In this document: in pieces, positions 29,512-35,917 of the stretch
Position numbering within the stretch: position 1 is the first letter of the stretch
Layout of the letters: each line of letters starts with the position of its first letter
NCBI RefSeq assembly: GCF_037969875.1
Contig: NZ_CP150218.1
Location: forward strand, 7,006,001 to 7,070,000
Length of the DNA stretch: 64,000 bases
Reading direction: 5' to 3'
DNA from: Paenibacillus sp. FSL R7-0337
GTDB taxonomy: Bacteria > Bacillota > Bacilli > Paenibacillales > Paenibacillaceae
The notes under the pieces: generated by a model
What the model saw: only the letters and a program-made list of their open reading frames with translations
Told to the model about the DNA's origin: nothing
Database searches by the model: none
Translations under genes and position numbers: made by a program

Positions 29512-29652
29512 CTTCGATTGCATTATGTACACTAGATTCCTCTAAAACCCCTCGAAAAATAGCATCTGCTGCACTCTGTACAGTAGAATTTTGCACAGGC
29601 GGAATTTTGGAGCATAAATGCAGAAATCTAGTGTATGAAATACAATCGCAGC
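29512..29652. repeat. Imperfect long inverted-repeat element (MITE-like)
   Basis: The arm near 29515-29541 and the arm near 29622-29648 are inverted copies. They share CGATTG and an 11-base TACACTAGATT core with a few mismatches, and enclose about 80 bases that contain the palindrome CTGTACAG (29576-29583). No protein-coding frame looks real; both strands carry short Ser/Val-rich frames only. It fills the 393-base gap between two genes and looks like a non-autonomous palindromic intergenic repeat. No second copy was found in the window. Confidence 0.45.
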
Positions 29653-29705
29653 GTTCATAGACAAGCGCCCACGCCTGGCACTCAAGCTGATCCACACTTA
29701 ACAAA

Positions 29706-29758
29706 GAAGGCTGTCCCAAGAAGTCGTGTCATGACTCTTGGAGCAGCCTTTTCTTTTT
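29706..29758 (+). terminator. Rho-independent terminator
   Basis: AAGGCTG (29707-29713) pairs with CAGCCTT (29744-29750), with further pairing of CCAAGA with TCTTGG inside, followed by TTTTCTTTTT. Confidence 0.8.
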
Positions 29759-29814
29759 GTGCAAAAGTCAGGTTATACCTGTCTATTATCTATGTCCGCC
29801 GCCTCCGCCGACCC

Positions 29815-29834
29815 TATAATGAATGTAGACATTC
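29815..29834 (+). promoter_or_regulatory. -10 element and operator-like palindrome before APH-like gene
   Basis: TATAAT lies at 29815-29820 with no clear -35. Directly after it, GAATGT-AG-ACATTC (29821-29834) is a perfect inverted repeat at the expected transcription start, a typical repressor position. Confidence 0.5.
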
Positions 29835-29852
29835 ATAGGAGGAGACAGGCAG

Positions 29853-30842
29853 ATGACAATAGAAACAGCAACAAGAAATATAGTATTCCGGGCGCTCAAG
29901 GCATACGAATTAGTTTGGACAAAAATTGAATATATAAAGGAATCCGATAGTATCACGTTCAAGATAGAGACGGAAAACAAGCAGAAGCTGCTGCTGCGGA
30001 TTCATGGCGGACGGTGCAGCCGGGAGGAGATTCTGTCGGAGCTGGAATGGCTCAGACATCTCAGTCAGACAGCAGACCTGATTGTTCCTGAAGGGCTGCC
30101 CGATTCAAGCGGCAGTTATATTCTGGAGACTAGAAGTGAAGCTGGCAGTGAAGCACAGCCACTAAACTATGTTACCCTCATGCGCTGGGTCGAAGGGGAG
30201 CATTCAGAGGGCAATCTGCTGGATGAGCAGCTCTACGCTGTAGGCGTTATGCTGGCCGGGATACATGAAGCGGGCAAACAGTTTGTTCCCTCTGGAGAGT
30301 TCACCCGTCCGGTATGGGGAGCAGACAGCTTCCGTAAGGAGTGGGACAAGCTGGAGAAGCACCATGAACTTATGGTCCCGGAAGCTTGGTGGAAGCTTTA
30401 TCAGGCGGCTGCCGTGAAGATCCCGGGTGAACTCAATGCTATGGCGCCGGACCCCGGTAACTATGGTCTGATTCACGGTGATCTGCACGGCGGGAATGTG
30501 GTGTTCGCTGCAGGCAAGCCGCGCGCCATCGATTTCGGCCGCTGCGGCTACGGCTTCTACCTCTATGATCTGGCAGCTGCTCTGCTGGAGCTGTCCCCGG
30601 AGCAGCGCAGGAGCCTGATCGGGGGCTATAGCAGCGTCCGTGCGCTGGAGCCGGATTATGAACGGAAGCTGGAATGCTTCTTCATTATGATCATGATCGG
30701 GAACTACAGCCACCACATCTCTAATCCAGACGAACTCCCCAGCTTGAGGGAGGAGCAGACGTATGCACTGGCCTATCTTAGAGAGTATCTGGCGGACTCC
30801 AGGTTTCTGTTCGATAGAATTCAGCCCATCGAAATCAACTGA
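29853..30842 (+). CDS. Aminoglycoside phosphotransferase (APH)-fold kinase
   Basis: The 329-residue protein has the eukaryotic-kinase-like APH fold. A nucleotide-binding lobe carries LLLRIHGG. The catalytic loop HGDLHGGNVVF starts near residue 208, and AIDFGRCGYG contains the metal-binding Asp227. This family phosphorylates hydroxyl groups of antibiotics, choline, homoserine, fructosamine or spore-coat substrates. The sequence is not close enough to a known resistance enzyme to assign a drug. The ATG at 29853 follows GGAGGAGACAGG. A palindrome at the predicted promoter suggests repressor control. Its 3' end overlaps the 3' end of the convergent hisS gene by 22 bp, with no terminator between them. 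Confidence 0.75.
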   Translation: MTIETATRNIVFRALKAYELVWTKIEYIKESDSITFKIETENKQKLLLRIHGGRCSREEILSELEWLRHLSQTADLIVPEGLPDSSGSYILETRSEAGSEAQPLNYVTLMRWVEGEHSEGNLLDEQLYAVGVMLAGIHEAGKQFVPSGEFTRPVWGADSFRKEWDKLEKHHELMVPEAWWKLYQAAAVKIPGELNAMAPDPGNYGLIHGDLHGGNVVFAAGKPRAIDFGRCGYGFYLYDLAAALLELSPEQRRSLIGGYSSVRALEPDYERKLECFFIMIMIGNYSHHISNPDELPSLREEQTYALAYLREYLADSRFLFDRIQPIEIN

Positions 30843-32101
30843 ACCGCCTCCGCCGCTGTAACCAGTTCCTCGCTCCCCAGCTCCATATCCTTCAGCCGCA
30901 GCTTCTGCACTGCGGCTTCGCTCTCTCCGACCATGATCACGTAGCGGATGCCTTTGGCTGAAGCTGCGGCCAGCGTTTTTTTGAGCCTGCGCGAGCCGGA
31001 GTCCACCGTGGTCCGGATACCGGCGGAACGCAGGCTAGCTGCTGCCGCCAGCGCCTGCGGCATATATCCTCCGATCGGAACAATCAGCACGCTGGAACGG
31101 TCTGCCATATCTGCCGGGCGCTCACCCAGCAGGGCCATGATCGACTCCATACCGAAGGAGATGCCGACGGTAGGGTATTCTATATCATCACGCCCCACCA
31201 ACTTGCCGATGATGGCATCATACCGACCGCCGCCGCCCAGGCTGGAGGGATAGCTGCCTGAAGCATCGAAGATTTCATAGACCGTTCCCGTGTAGAACGA
31301 CAGCCCGCGTGACAAAAAAGGATCGAAGACGCACACATCCGCAAGTCCAACCGCATCAATCAGCTGCTGCAAGGCAAGCACTTCGAGCGTGCCCGGCTGC
31401 TCTTCCAGCTTATATCGTTCTACCAGTTCTGCGAATCCCGGGTTCTCCAGCTCCAGCAGCTCCGAGATCAAGGTAATCGTCTCAGCGGTCAGATTCTTGT
31501 CCGTCAGCTCGACCAGCACCCCGCCGCTGCCGATCTTAGCCAGCTTGTCGAGGGTGAGCATGACAGAGAGCTGCTCCTCCTGCGGCACAAAGGCCGCCCC
31601 CAGAATCTCGCCGAGGAAGCGGCGGTTATTCCACTTCAGCATCACCGGAATTGCAAGTCTGCGGAACACCTCAGCGGCGAGCTGCATCAGCTCTGCTTCC
31701 GCCTGCGGTCCGGCAATACCGACGACATCGGCGTCACATTGCAGGAATTCGCGCAGTCGGCCTTTTTTGACCGGACCATCCCGGAACACCTTGCCGATCT
31801 CATACCGCCGGTAGGGGAATTCAATCCCCGGATTTAAGGCAATCACCTTGGCAAAAGGAATCGTCAGATCGTACCGCAGCCCCAGCCTGCGCCCGCCCTG
31901 ATCGGCCAGCTTGTACATTTCGCGCAGAATCTCATCGCCTCCGGCGTATTTGGAGGTCAGCAGCTCCAGCTCATTCAGCAGGGTCGTCTCCATCGGCTCG
32001 AAGCCGTACAGCTCGAACAGCTCCTGCAGCGTAGTCCGTACCTTCTGGCGGATGGCTTGTTCCCGGCCGAAGTAATCATAAGTTCCTTTAATATTTTGCA
32101 T
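30821..32101 (-). CDS. hisS: Histidyl-tRNA synthetase (class II)
   Basis: The 426-residue protein opens MQNIKGTYDYFGREQ and has class II synthetase motif 2 (KVFRDGPVKKGRLREFLQ), the substrate loop SRGLSFYTGTVYE and motif 3 (GGGGRYDAI followed by GISFGMESI). A C-terminal anticodon-binding domain (SVLIVPIGG to the end) is present, so it is not the truncated HisZ paralogue. It charges tRNA-His with histidine in the cytosol. The loop normally reading GLDYY has Ser in place of Asp and motif 2 has a Lys-Lys pair. These differences suggest a divergent or second HisRS. It is not beside aspS, its usual Bacillus partner. The ATG at 32101 follows AAGGGAG. A leader-peptide attenuator of about 215 nt lies upstream. 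Confidence 0.88.
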   Translation of the reverse strand: MQNIKGTYDYFGREQAIRQKVRTTLQELFELYGFEPMETTLLNELELLTSKYAGGDEILREMYKLADQGGRRLGLRYDLTIPFAKVIALNPGIEFPYRRYEIGKVFRDGPVKKGRLREFLQCDADVVGIAGPQAEAELMQLAAEVFRRLAIPVMLKWNNRRFLGEILGAAFVPQEEQLSVMLTLDKLAKIGSGGVLVELTDKNLTAETITLISELLELENPGFAELVERYKLEEQPGTLEVLALQQLIDAVGLADVCVFDPFLSRGLSFYTGTVYEIFDASGSYPSSLGGGGRYDAIIGKLVGRDDIEYPTVGISFGMESIMALLGERPADMADRSSVLIVPIGGYMPQALAAAASLRSAGIRTTVDSGSRRLKKTLAAASAKGIRYVIMVGESEAAVQKLRLKDMELGSEELVTAAEAVQLISMG

Positions 32102-32138
32102 CCTAAGCAGCTCCCTTGAATATGAATTCGGTGAAAAT

Positions 32139-32170
32139 AAAAAACGCGCCGGACCTCATGGTCCCGCGCG
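32139..32170 (-). terminator. Attenuator terminator in the hisS leader
   Basis: On the minus strand, CGCGC-G-GGACC (32170 to 32160) pairs with GGTCC-G-GCGCG (32155 to 32145) around an ATGA loop. There are five plus five base pairs with one G-G mismatch, followed by six T. It ends 38 bases upstream of the hisS ATG and points into the gene, so it must be conditional. Confidence 0.85.
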
Positions 32171-32243
32171 ATTATCTATGCCGCAGGGAGGTCAAACGCG
32201 AAATGCGTTAGCCCGCCCTGAATCAATTCAGGTGTGCTAACGC
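32162..32243 (-). promoter_or_regulatory. hisS attenuator: mutually exclusive hairpins
   Basis: GCGTTAGC (32243-32236), at the leader-peptide stop codon, pairs with GCTAACGC (32212-32205) around a perfect CCTGAAT/ATTCAGG hairpin. The same AACGC (32209-32205) can instead pair with GCGTT (32199-32195), with CAGGG/CCCTG closing that alternative. TCCCTGCG (32189-32182) can pair with CGCGGGA (32168-32162), the 5' arm of the terminator, as antiterminator. Which set forms would depend on where the ribosome halts in the leader peptide. Confidence 0.7.
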
Positions 32244-32290
32244 TGCTTGTGATGATGAAGTTGATTCGTTATGATGGACAAGCGGTTCAT
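32237..32290 (-). CDS. hisS leader peptide with three consecutive His codons
   Basis: On the minus strand an ATG at 32290 opens a 17-codon frame, MNRLSIITNQLHHHKQR, ending in TAG at 32237. The codons CAT-CAT-CAC at 32257-32249 encode His12-His14. AAAGGA, 9-10 bases upstream of the ATG, is a credible ribosome binding site. The stop codon lies inside the first attenuator hairpin arm, just as in enteric his and trp leaders. It starts about 28 bases after the predicted transcription start. The peptide itself is probably functionless; its translation measures charged tRNA-His. Confidence 0.75.
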   Translation of the reverse strand: MNRLSIITNQLHHHKQR

Positions 32291-32324
32291 GTGAATCAAT
32301 TCCTTTCCATCTGGATTACAGCAC

Positions 32325-32353
32325 ATTATAGCGGATCAGGAGCAGCGGCGCAA
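32325..32353 (-). promoter_or_regulatory. hisS promoter
   Basis: On the minus strand TTGCGC (32353-32348), a 17-base spacer and a consensus TATAAT (32330-32325) form a sigma-A promoter. Transcription would start near 32318, giving a leader of about 215 nt. Confidence 0.75.
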
Positions 32354-32387
32354 GACCTGCATTATTTATCACGAAGGAGCAAACCTA

Positions 32388-33041
32388 ATGAATGATACAC
32401 AGCTGATCACAGCAGCGGAGAATTTCGCCAAAGAACAATTAGGAAGGGACACCACCGGACATGACTGGTTTCATACCAATCGGGTGCGGAATACGGCAGC
32501 CCTGATTGCCGGAATGGAAGGGGCGAATGTGGTGATCTGTTCGATAGCCGCCCTGCTGCATGATGTAGCAGACGAGAAGCTGAATCCTTCCAAGGAGGCG
32601 GGGCTGCTCAAGGTGAGTGACTGGCTGGACAGACATCTGCCGGATGAAGCTGCTCGTAAGCATATTATGGAGATTATTGCCACGATGTCCTTCAGCGGCG
32701 GCGGGGGCGAGCCCATGTCAACGCTGGAAGGGCAGGTGGTCCAGGATGCGGACCGTCTGGATGCGCTGGGGGCTATCGGCATTACGCGGACCATGGTCTT
32801 TTCGGGAGCCAAGGGCCGTCCGGTCTATGATCCGCAGCTCCCTCCGCGTGACGAATCGCTGCAGAAGGAATACCGGGACTATACCAAGGGGACAGCGGTC
32901 AACCATTTTTATGAGAAGCTGCTGAAGCTGAAGGATCTGATGAACACCGCTTACGGCAGGCAGCTTGCAGAGGAGCGGCATCAGTTCATGCTTAGTTTTT
33001 TGGAGCAATTCTATAAGGAATGGAATCAAGGGGCAGAGTAG
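32388..33041 (+). CDS. HD-domain phosphohydrolase
   Basis: The 217-residue protein has the metal-binding HD signature: GHDWFHTNRV near residue 24, AALLHDVADEK with the HD pair near residue 60, and a downstream VVQDADRLDALGAIG with a conserved Asp. This is the layout of small YedJ/YpgQ-type HD hydrolases, some of which act on nucleotides. The substrate is not known from sequence. The ATG at 32388 follows AAGGAG at good spacing. It diverges from hisS; its promoter must lie within the few dozen bases before 32388, close to the hisS promoter. It ends just before an extended -10 (TGTTATAAT, 33043-33051) serving the helicase gene. Confidence 0.8.
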   Translation: MNDTQLITAAENFAKEQLGRDTTGHDWFHTNRVRNTAALIAGMEGANVVICSIAALLHDVADEKLNPSKEAGLLKVSDWLDRHLPDEAARKHIMEIIATMSFSGGGGEPMSTLEGQVVQDADRLDALGAIGITRTMVFSGAKGRPVYDPQLPPRDESLQKEYRDYTKGTAVNHFYEKLLKLKDLMNTAYGRQLAEERHQFMLSFLEQFYKEWNQGAE

Positions 33042-33131
33042 CTGTTATAATGAAGGTATGCGCAAGATGGATGGAACGCGGGAGATCCCGCCTGAACCGG
33101 AACAATCGGCATAGAAGAGGTAGAATATAAT

Positions 33132-34583
33132 ATGAGTGAAGTACAAGTACAGTTTAGTGATTATGGTCTGGATGAGGAGATTATCCGTGCGCTGGAGGTT
33201 CTGAAGTACACGGACCCTACAGAGGTGCAGCGGAAGGTTATTCCGGTGGCGCTGAAGGCGCAGGATTTGATCGTCAAGTCCCAGACCGGCAGCGGCAAAA
33301 CCGCAGCATTCGCCATCCCGCTCTGCGAGCTGGCCGATTGGGCGGAGAACAAACCCCAGGCGCTGGTGCTGACCCCCACCCGGGAGCTGGCCCAGCAGGT
33401 ACGAGAGGATATTACGAACATCGGGCGCTTCAAGCGGATCAAGGCGGTAGCGCTGTTCGGCAAGCAGCCGTTCGCCCCGCAGAAGCTGGAGCTGACCCAG
33501 AAGACACATGTCGTTGTAGGCACGCCGGGCCGTGTATTCGATCATATTGAGCGCGGTACGCTGAACCTGAGCCGCATTCAATATTTGGTGATCGACGAAG
33601 CGGACGAAATGCTCAGCATGGGCTTCATCGAGCAGATCGAGAAGATTATTAAGCAGTTGCCCAAGGAACGTGTAACGATGCTGTTCTCGGCGACACTGCC
33701 GGATGTGATCAAGAATCTGTGCCGGAAGTATATGACGGACCCGGTGGACATTGAGATTGAAGCCAGCGGAATTACGACAGCATCGATTGAGCATGCACTG
33801 ATTGAGGTTGTACAAGCTGCCAAGTTCGGGTTGCTAAGCGATCTGCTGACGGTGGAGAACCCGGATAGCTGTATTATTTTTTGCCGGACCCAGGAGCAGG
33901 TGAACGCCCTCTTCCGCGGGATGGCTGACCTCGAATATCCGGTGGACAAGATCCACGGCGGCATGGAGCAGGACGAGCGGTTCGAGGTAATGAATGCCTT
34001 CAAGCGCGGCCAGTTCCGTTATCTGATCGCCACCGACGTTGCAGCCAGAGGAATTGATATCGAGAACATCACCCATGTCTTTAACTACGATATCCCGCTG
34101 GAAAAAGAGAGCTACGTCCACCGCACCGGCCGCACCGCGCGCGCAGGCAAAAGCGGCAAAGCGATCACCTTCGTGACTCCAAACGAACACAAATGGGTCA
34201 GAGAAATCGAAGGCTATATCGGCTTCAGCCTGCCCGTCATGAAGGCTCCTTCAGACGATGCCGTGGCCTATGCCAAACCGGCCTTCGACCAGAAGTTGGG
34301 CAAGCAGCAGGTCCGCAAAGCGGGCAAAACCGAGGTCATGAACCAGGACATCATGAAGCTGTATTTCAATGGCGGCAAGAAAAAGAAGCTCCGCGCGGTG
34401 GACTTTGTCGGCACCATTGCGAAGCTTGAGGGCATTACGGCTGAGGACATCGGGATCATCACGATTCAGGATAATGTGACCTACGTCGATATTCTGAACG
34501 GTAAGGGACCGCTTGTACTCCAGACGATGAAGGAGACCACGGTCAAGGGCAAGCTGCTGAAATGTCATATTGCCAAGAAATAA
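33132..34583 (+). CDS. dbpA: DbpA/YxiN-type DEAD-box RNA helicase
   Basis: The 483-residue protein carries the full helicase core: a Q motif ([14 protein letters not shown] with TEVQ), Walker A AKTGSGKTA-like [26 protein letters not shown] in [16 protein letters not shown] in LFSATLPD, and the C-terminal [10 protein letters not shown]. The last 75 residues, starting [20 protein letters not shown], match the DbpA RNA-binding domain. In E. coli DbpA and B. subtilis YxiN that domain docks on hairpin 92 of 23S rRNA and directs the helicase to large-subunit assembly. The ATG at 33132 is preceded by AGAAGAGGTAG. An extended -10 (TGTTATAAT) at 33043-33051 is the likely promoter, and a strong terminator follows. 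Confidence 0.93.
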   Translation: MSEVQVQFSDYGLDEEIIRALEVLKYTDPTEVQRKVIPVALKAQDLIVKSQTGSGKTAAFAIPLCELADWAENKPQALVLTPTRELAQQVREDITNIGRFKRIKAVALFGKQPFAPQKLELTQKTHVVVGTPGRVFDHIERGTLNLSRIQYLVIDEADEMLSMGFIEQIEKIIKQLPKERVTMLFSATLPDVIKNLCRKYMTDPVDIEIEASGITTASIEHALIEVVQAAKFGLLSDLLTVENPDSCIIFCRTQEQVNALFRGMADLEYPVDKIHGGMEQDERFEVMNAFKRGQFRYLIATDVAARGIDIENITHVFNYDIPLEKESYVHRTGRTARAGKSGKAITFVTPNEHKWVREIEGYIGFSLPVMKAPSDDAVAYAKPAFDQKLGKQQVRKAGKTEVMNQDIMKLYFNGGKKKKLRAVDFVGTIAKLEGITAEDIGIITIQDNVTYVDILNGKGPLVLQTMKETTVKGKLLKCHIAKK

Positions 34584-34615
34584 GCCGGAGCTGCTGCTAT
34601 TGCAGCCGGGTATCG

Positions 34616-34662
34616 AACGCTGTCACACTGGGTAACAAGGCCGGGGTGACAGCGTTTTTTTG
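34616..34662 (+). terminator. Rho-independent terminator after dbpA
   Basis: AACGCTGTCAC (34616-34626) pairs perfectly with GTGACAGCGTT (34646-34656), followed by a run of T. Confidence 0.9.
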
Positions 34663-34689
34663 AAATAGTGATGTATGATACAATAATAT
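34660..34689 (+). promoter_or_regulatory. Candidate promoter of the cat unit
   Basis: TTGAAA (34660-34665), an 18-base spacer and TAATAT (34684-34689) place a start about 20 bases before the leader peptide ATG. The -35 overlaps the terminator T-run. Confidence 0.45.
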
Positions 34690-34716
34690 GAACTCTTTTT
34701 AAAGGATGGGCTTCTA

Positions 34717-34746
34717 ATGAAGAAAGCAGACAAGTCAGCCTCCTAA
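34717..34746 (+). CDS. cat leader peptide (9 aa)
   Basis: ATG at 34717 opens MKKADKSAS followed by TAA, preceded by AAAGGATGGG. It closely resembles the leader peptides of inducible Gram-positive cat genes (for example cat-86, MVKTDK...), where a chloramphenicol-stalled ribosome sits at about codon 6. Here codon 6 is Lys, in the same context. The last codons form the 5' arm of the hairpin that hides the cat ribosome binding site. Confidence 0.8.
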   Translation: MKKADKSAS

Positions 34747-34774
34747 ATTCAGTTTACACAAACATTTAGGAGGC
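34738..34774 (+). promoter_or_regulatory. Translational attenuator sequestering the cat RBS
   Basis: GCCTCCTAAAT (34738-34748) and ATTTAGGAGGC (34764-34774) are perfect 11-base inverted repeats. The 3' arm contains the TTAGGAGG ribosome binding site of cat. When the hairpin forms the site is masked. A ribosome stalled in the leader would cover the 5' arm and open it. Confidence 0.88.
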
Positions 34775-34781
34775 ATAGCCA

Positions 34782-35441
34782 ATGATTTTTAATCTGATTG
34801 ATAGGGATAACTGGAAGAGACAAGAGATCTTTAATCATTATCTGAACCAGGGTACGACCTTTAGCCTGACAGCAGAAATCGAGATTAGCGTTTTATACCG
34901 AATAATAAAACAACAAGAATATAAGCTGTATCCTGCCCTTCTATTCTTAATGACCCGTGTGGTCAACTCCAATATTGCGTTCAGAATGGGATACAATTGT
35001 ACGGGGGAATTAGGGTATTGGGACAAGGTAGACCCGCTGTATACAATTGCCGACAGTGTCTCAGAATCCTTTTCGGCGATTTGGACGGCGGGCACGAATG
35101 ATTTCAAAGCGTTCCATGATGCTTATGTTTCTGATGTGGAGAATTATAAGGATTCCGGGAGATTGTTCCCTAAGACACCTATACCTGAGCATACATTTTC
35201 TGTATCTATGATTCCGTGGACTTCCTTTACGGGATTTAACCTGAATATCAGCAATAACGGGAATTACCTTCTGCCCATTATTACCGCAGGTAAATTCACG
35301 ACCACAGGCGATTCAATATACCTGCCACTGTCGTTGCAAGTCCATCATGCAGTCTGTGACGGCTATCATGCAGGATGGTTCATGAACGAGGTCCAGGCCA
35401 TGGCAGATCGTGCTGAGGAATGGATTGGCGGAGGTTGTTAA
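34782..35441 (+). CDS. cat: Chloramphenicol acetyltransferase (CatA type)
   Basis: The 219-residue protein has the classical trimeric CAT layout. It opens FNLIDRDNWKRQEIFNHY, and FRMGYNCTGELGYWD is present. The catalytic segment is VHHAVCDGYHAG, with the tandem His188-His189 of the HHxxxDG motif. The enzyme transfers acetyl from acetyl-CoA to the 3-hydroxyl of chloramphenicol in the cytosol and so inactivates it. Length matches CatA. It is preceded by a leader peptide and RBS-masking hairpin, the known signature of chloramphenicol-inducible cat genes. Base composition is visibly more AT-rich than the flanking helicase and ABC genes, which suggests acquisition by transfer, although no mobile-element remnants are visible. 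The following small gene is translationally coupled. Confidence 0.93.
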   Translation: MIFNLIDRDNWKRQEIFNHYLNQGTTFSLTAEIEISVLYRIIKQQEYKLYPALLFLMTRVVNSNIAFRMGYNCTGELGYWDKVDPLYTIADSVSESFSAIWTAGTNDFKAFHDAYVSDVENYKDSGRLFPKTPIPEHTFSVSMIPWTSFTGFNLNISNNGNYLLPIITAGKFTTTGDSIYLPLSLQVHHAVCDGYHAGWFMNEVQAMADRAEEWIGGGC

Positions 35442-35442
35442 T

Positions 35443-35844
35443 TTGGCTAAAATACAAGACTATTATAAGAATGATAAATCTTTGACTATAGAATTTGTCT
35501 ATCGTGATAAGAGACCTGATCAGGGCTGTAAGTTTATCGTTACAATTACAGAGAATAGAAGCATCGTTGTGAGTGAAGTAGGGTGGACGAATTTTACATT
35601 AAATAAATTTGTTGAGATGCTTAATAATTTCCCGATGGATTTATATAATGGTTATTTTTCGCATTATGACGAATCCTTTGAGTGGAAATGGATAGAACAA
35701 TCCGATCATCAACAGTTGTTTCTAATCACCGTTTTTACTGCGGGCGATGAATTTTCTTACACCAGCAGTATTCAAGAGATTAGAGCCCTTGGTGCAGCGA
35801 TCCTTGAGGAAATTAATTATGCACCACATTTTGATTCAAAATAA
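35443..35844 (+). CDS. Hypothetical protein downstream of cat
   Basis: The track frame begins inside cat, but GGAGG at 35430-35434 points to the TTG at 35443, one base after the cat stop. The product is then 133 residues, starting AKIQDYYKND. It is acidic, rich in Phe, Tyr and Trp, without signal peptide or membrane segment, and predicted to be a compact alpha/beta cytosolic protein. It has no motif I recognise. Like cat it is AT-rich, so the two probably arrived together; a terminator shared with the convergent ABC gene follows. A role in chloramphenicol resistance is possible only by association. Confidence 0.65.
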   Translation: MAKIQDYYKNDKSLTIEFVYRDKRPDQGCKFIVTITENRSIVVSEVGWTNFTLNKFVEMLNNFPMDLYNGYFSHYDESFEWKWIEQSDHQQLFLITVFTAGDEFSYTSSIQEIRALGAAILEEINYAPHFDSK

Positions 35845-35846
35845 AG

Positions 35847-35893
35847 AAACCTTCCGGTATACGGCTTAAGCCGCATTTCGGAAGGTTTTTAGT
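35847..35893. terminator. Bidirectional terminator between convergent genes
   Basis: AAACCTTCCG (35847-35856) pairs with CGGAAGGTTT (35879-35888), with an inner GCGGCTTAAGCCGC-like stem. T-rich tails serve both strands. Confidence 0.8.
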
Positions 35894-35917
35894 TTGAGTC
35901 CGTATCAATAGAAATGT

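Noticed and set aside
29480-29719. 79-codon minus-strand frame
   Set aside because: It runs through the MITE-like palindrome and a terminator; typical of repeat-derived false frames.
32101-32318. T-box riboswitch upstream of hisS
   Set aside because: The conserved TGGNACCGCG antiterminator bulge is absent; the nearest sequence is CGGGCTA between CAGGG and ACGC. The leader-peptide model explains the pairing better.
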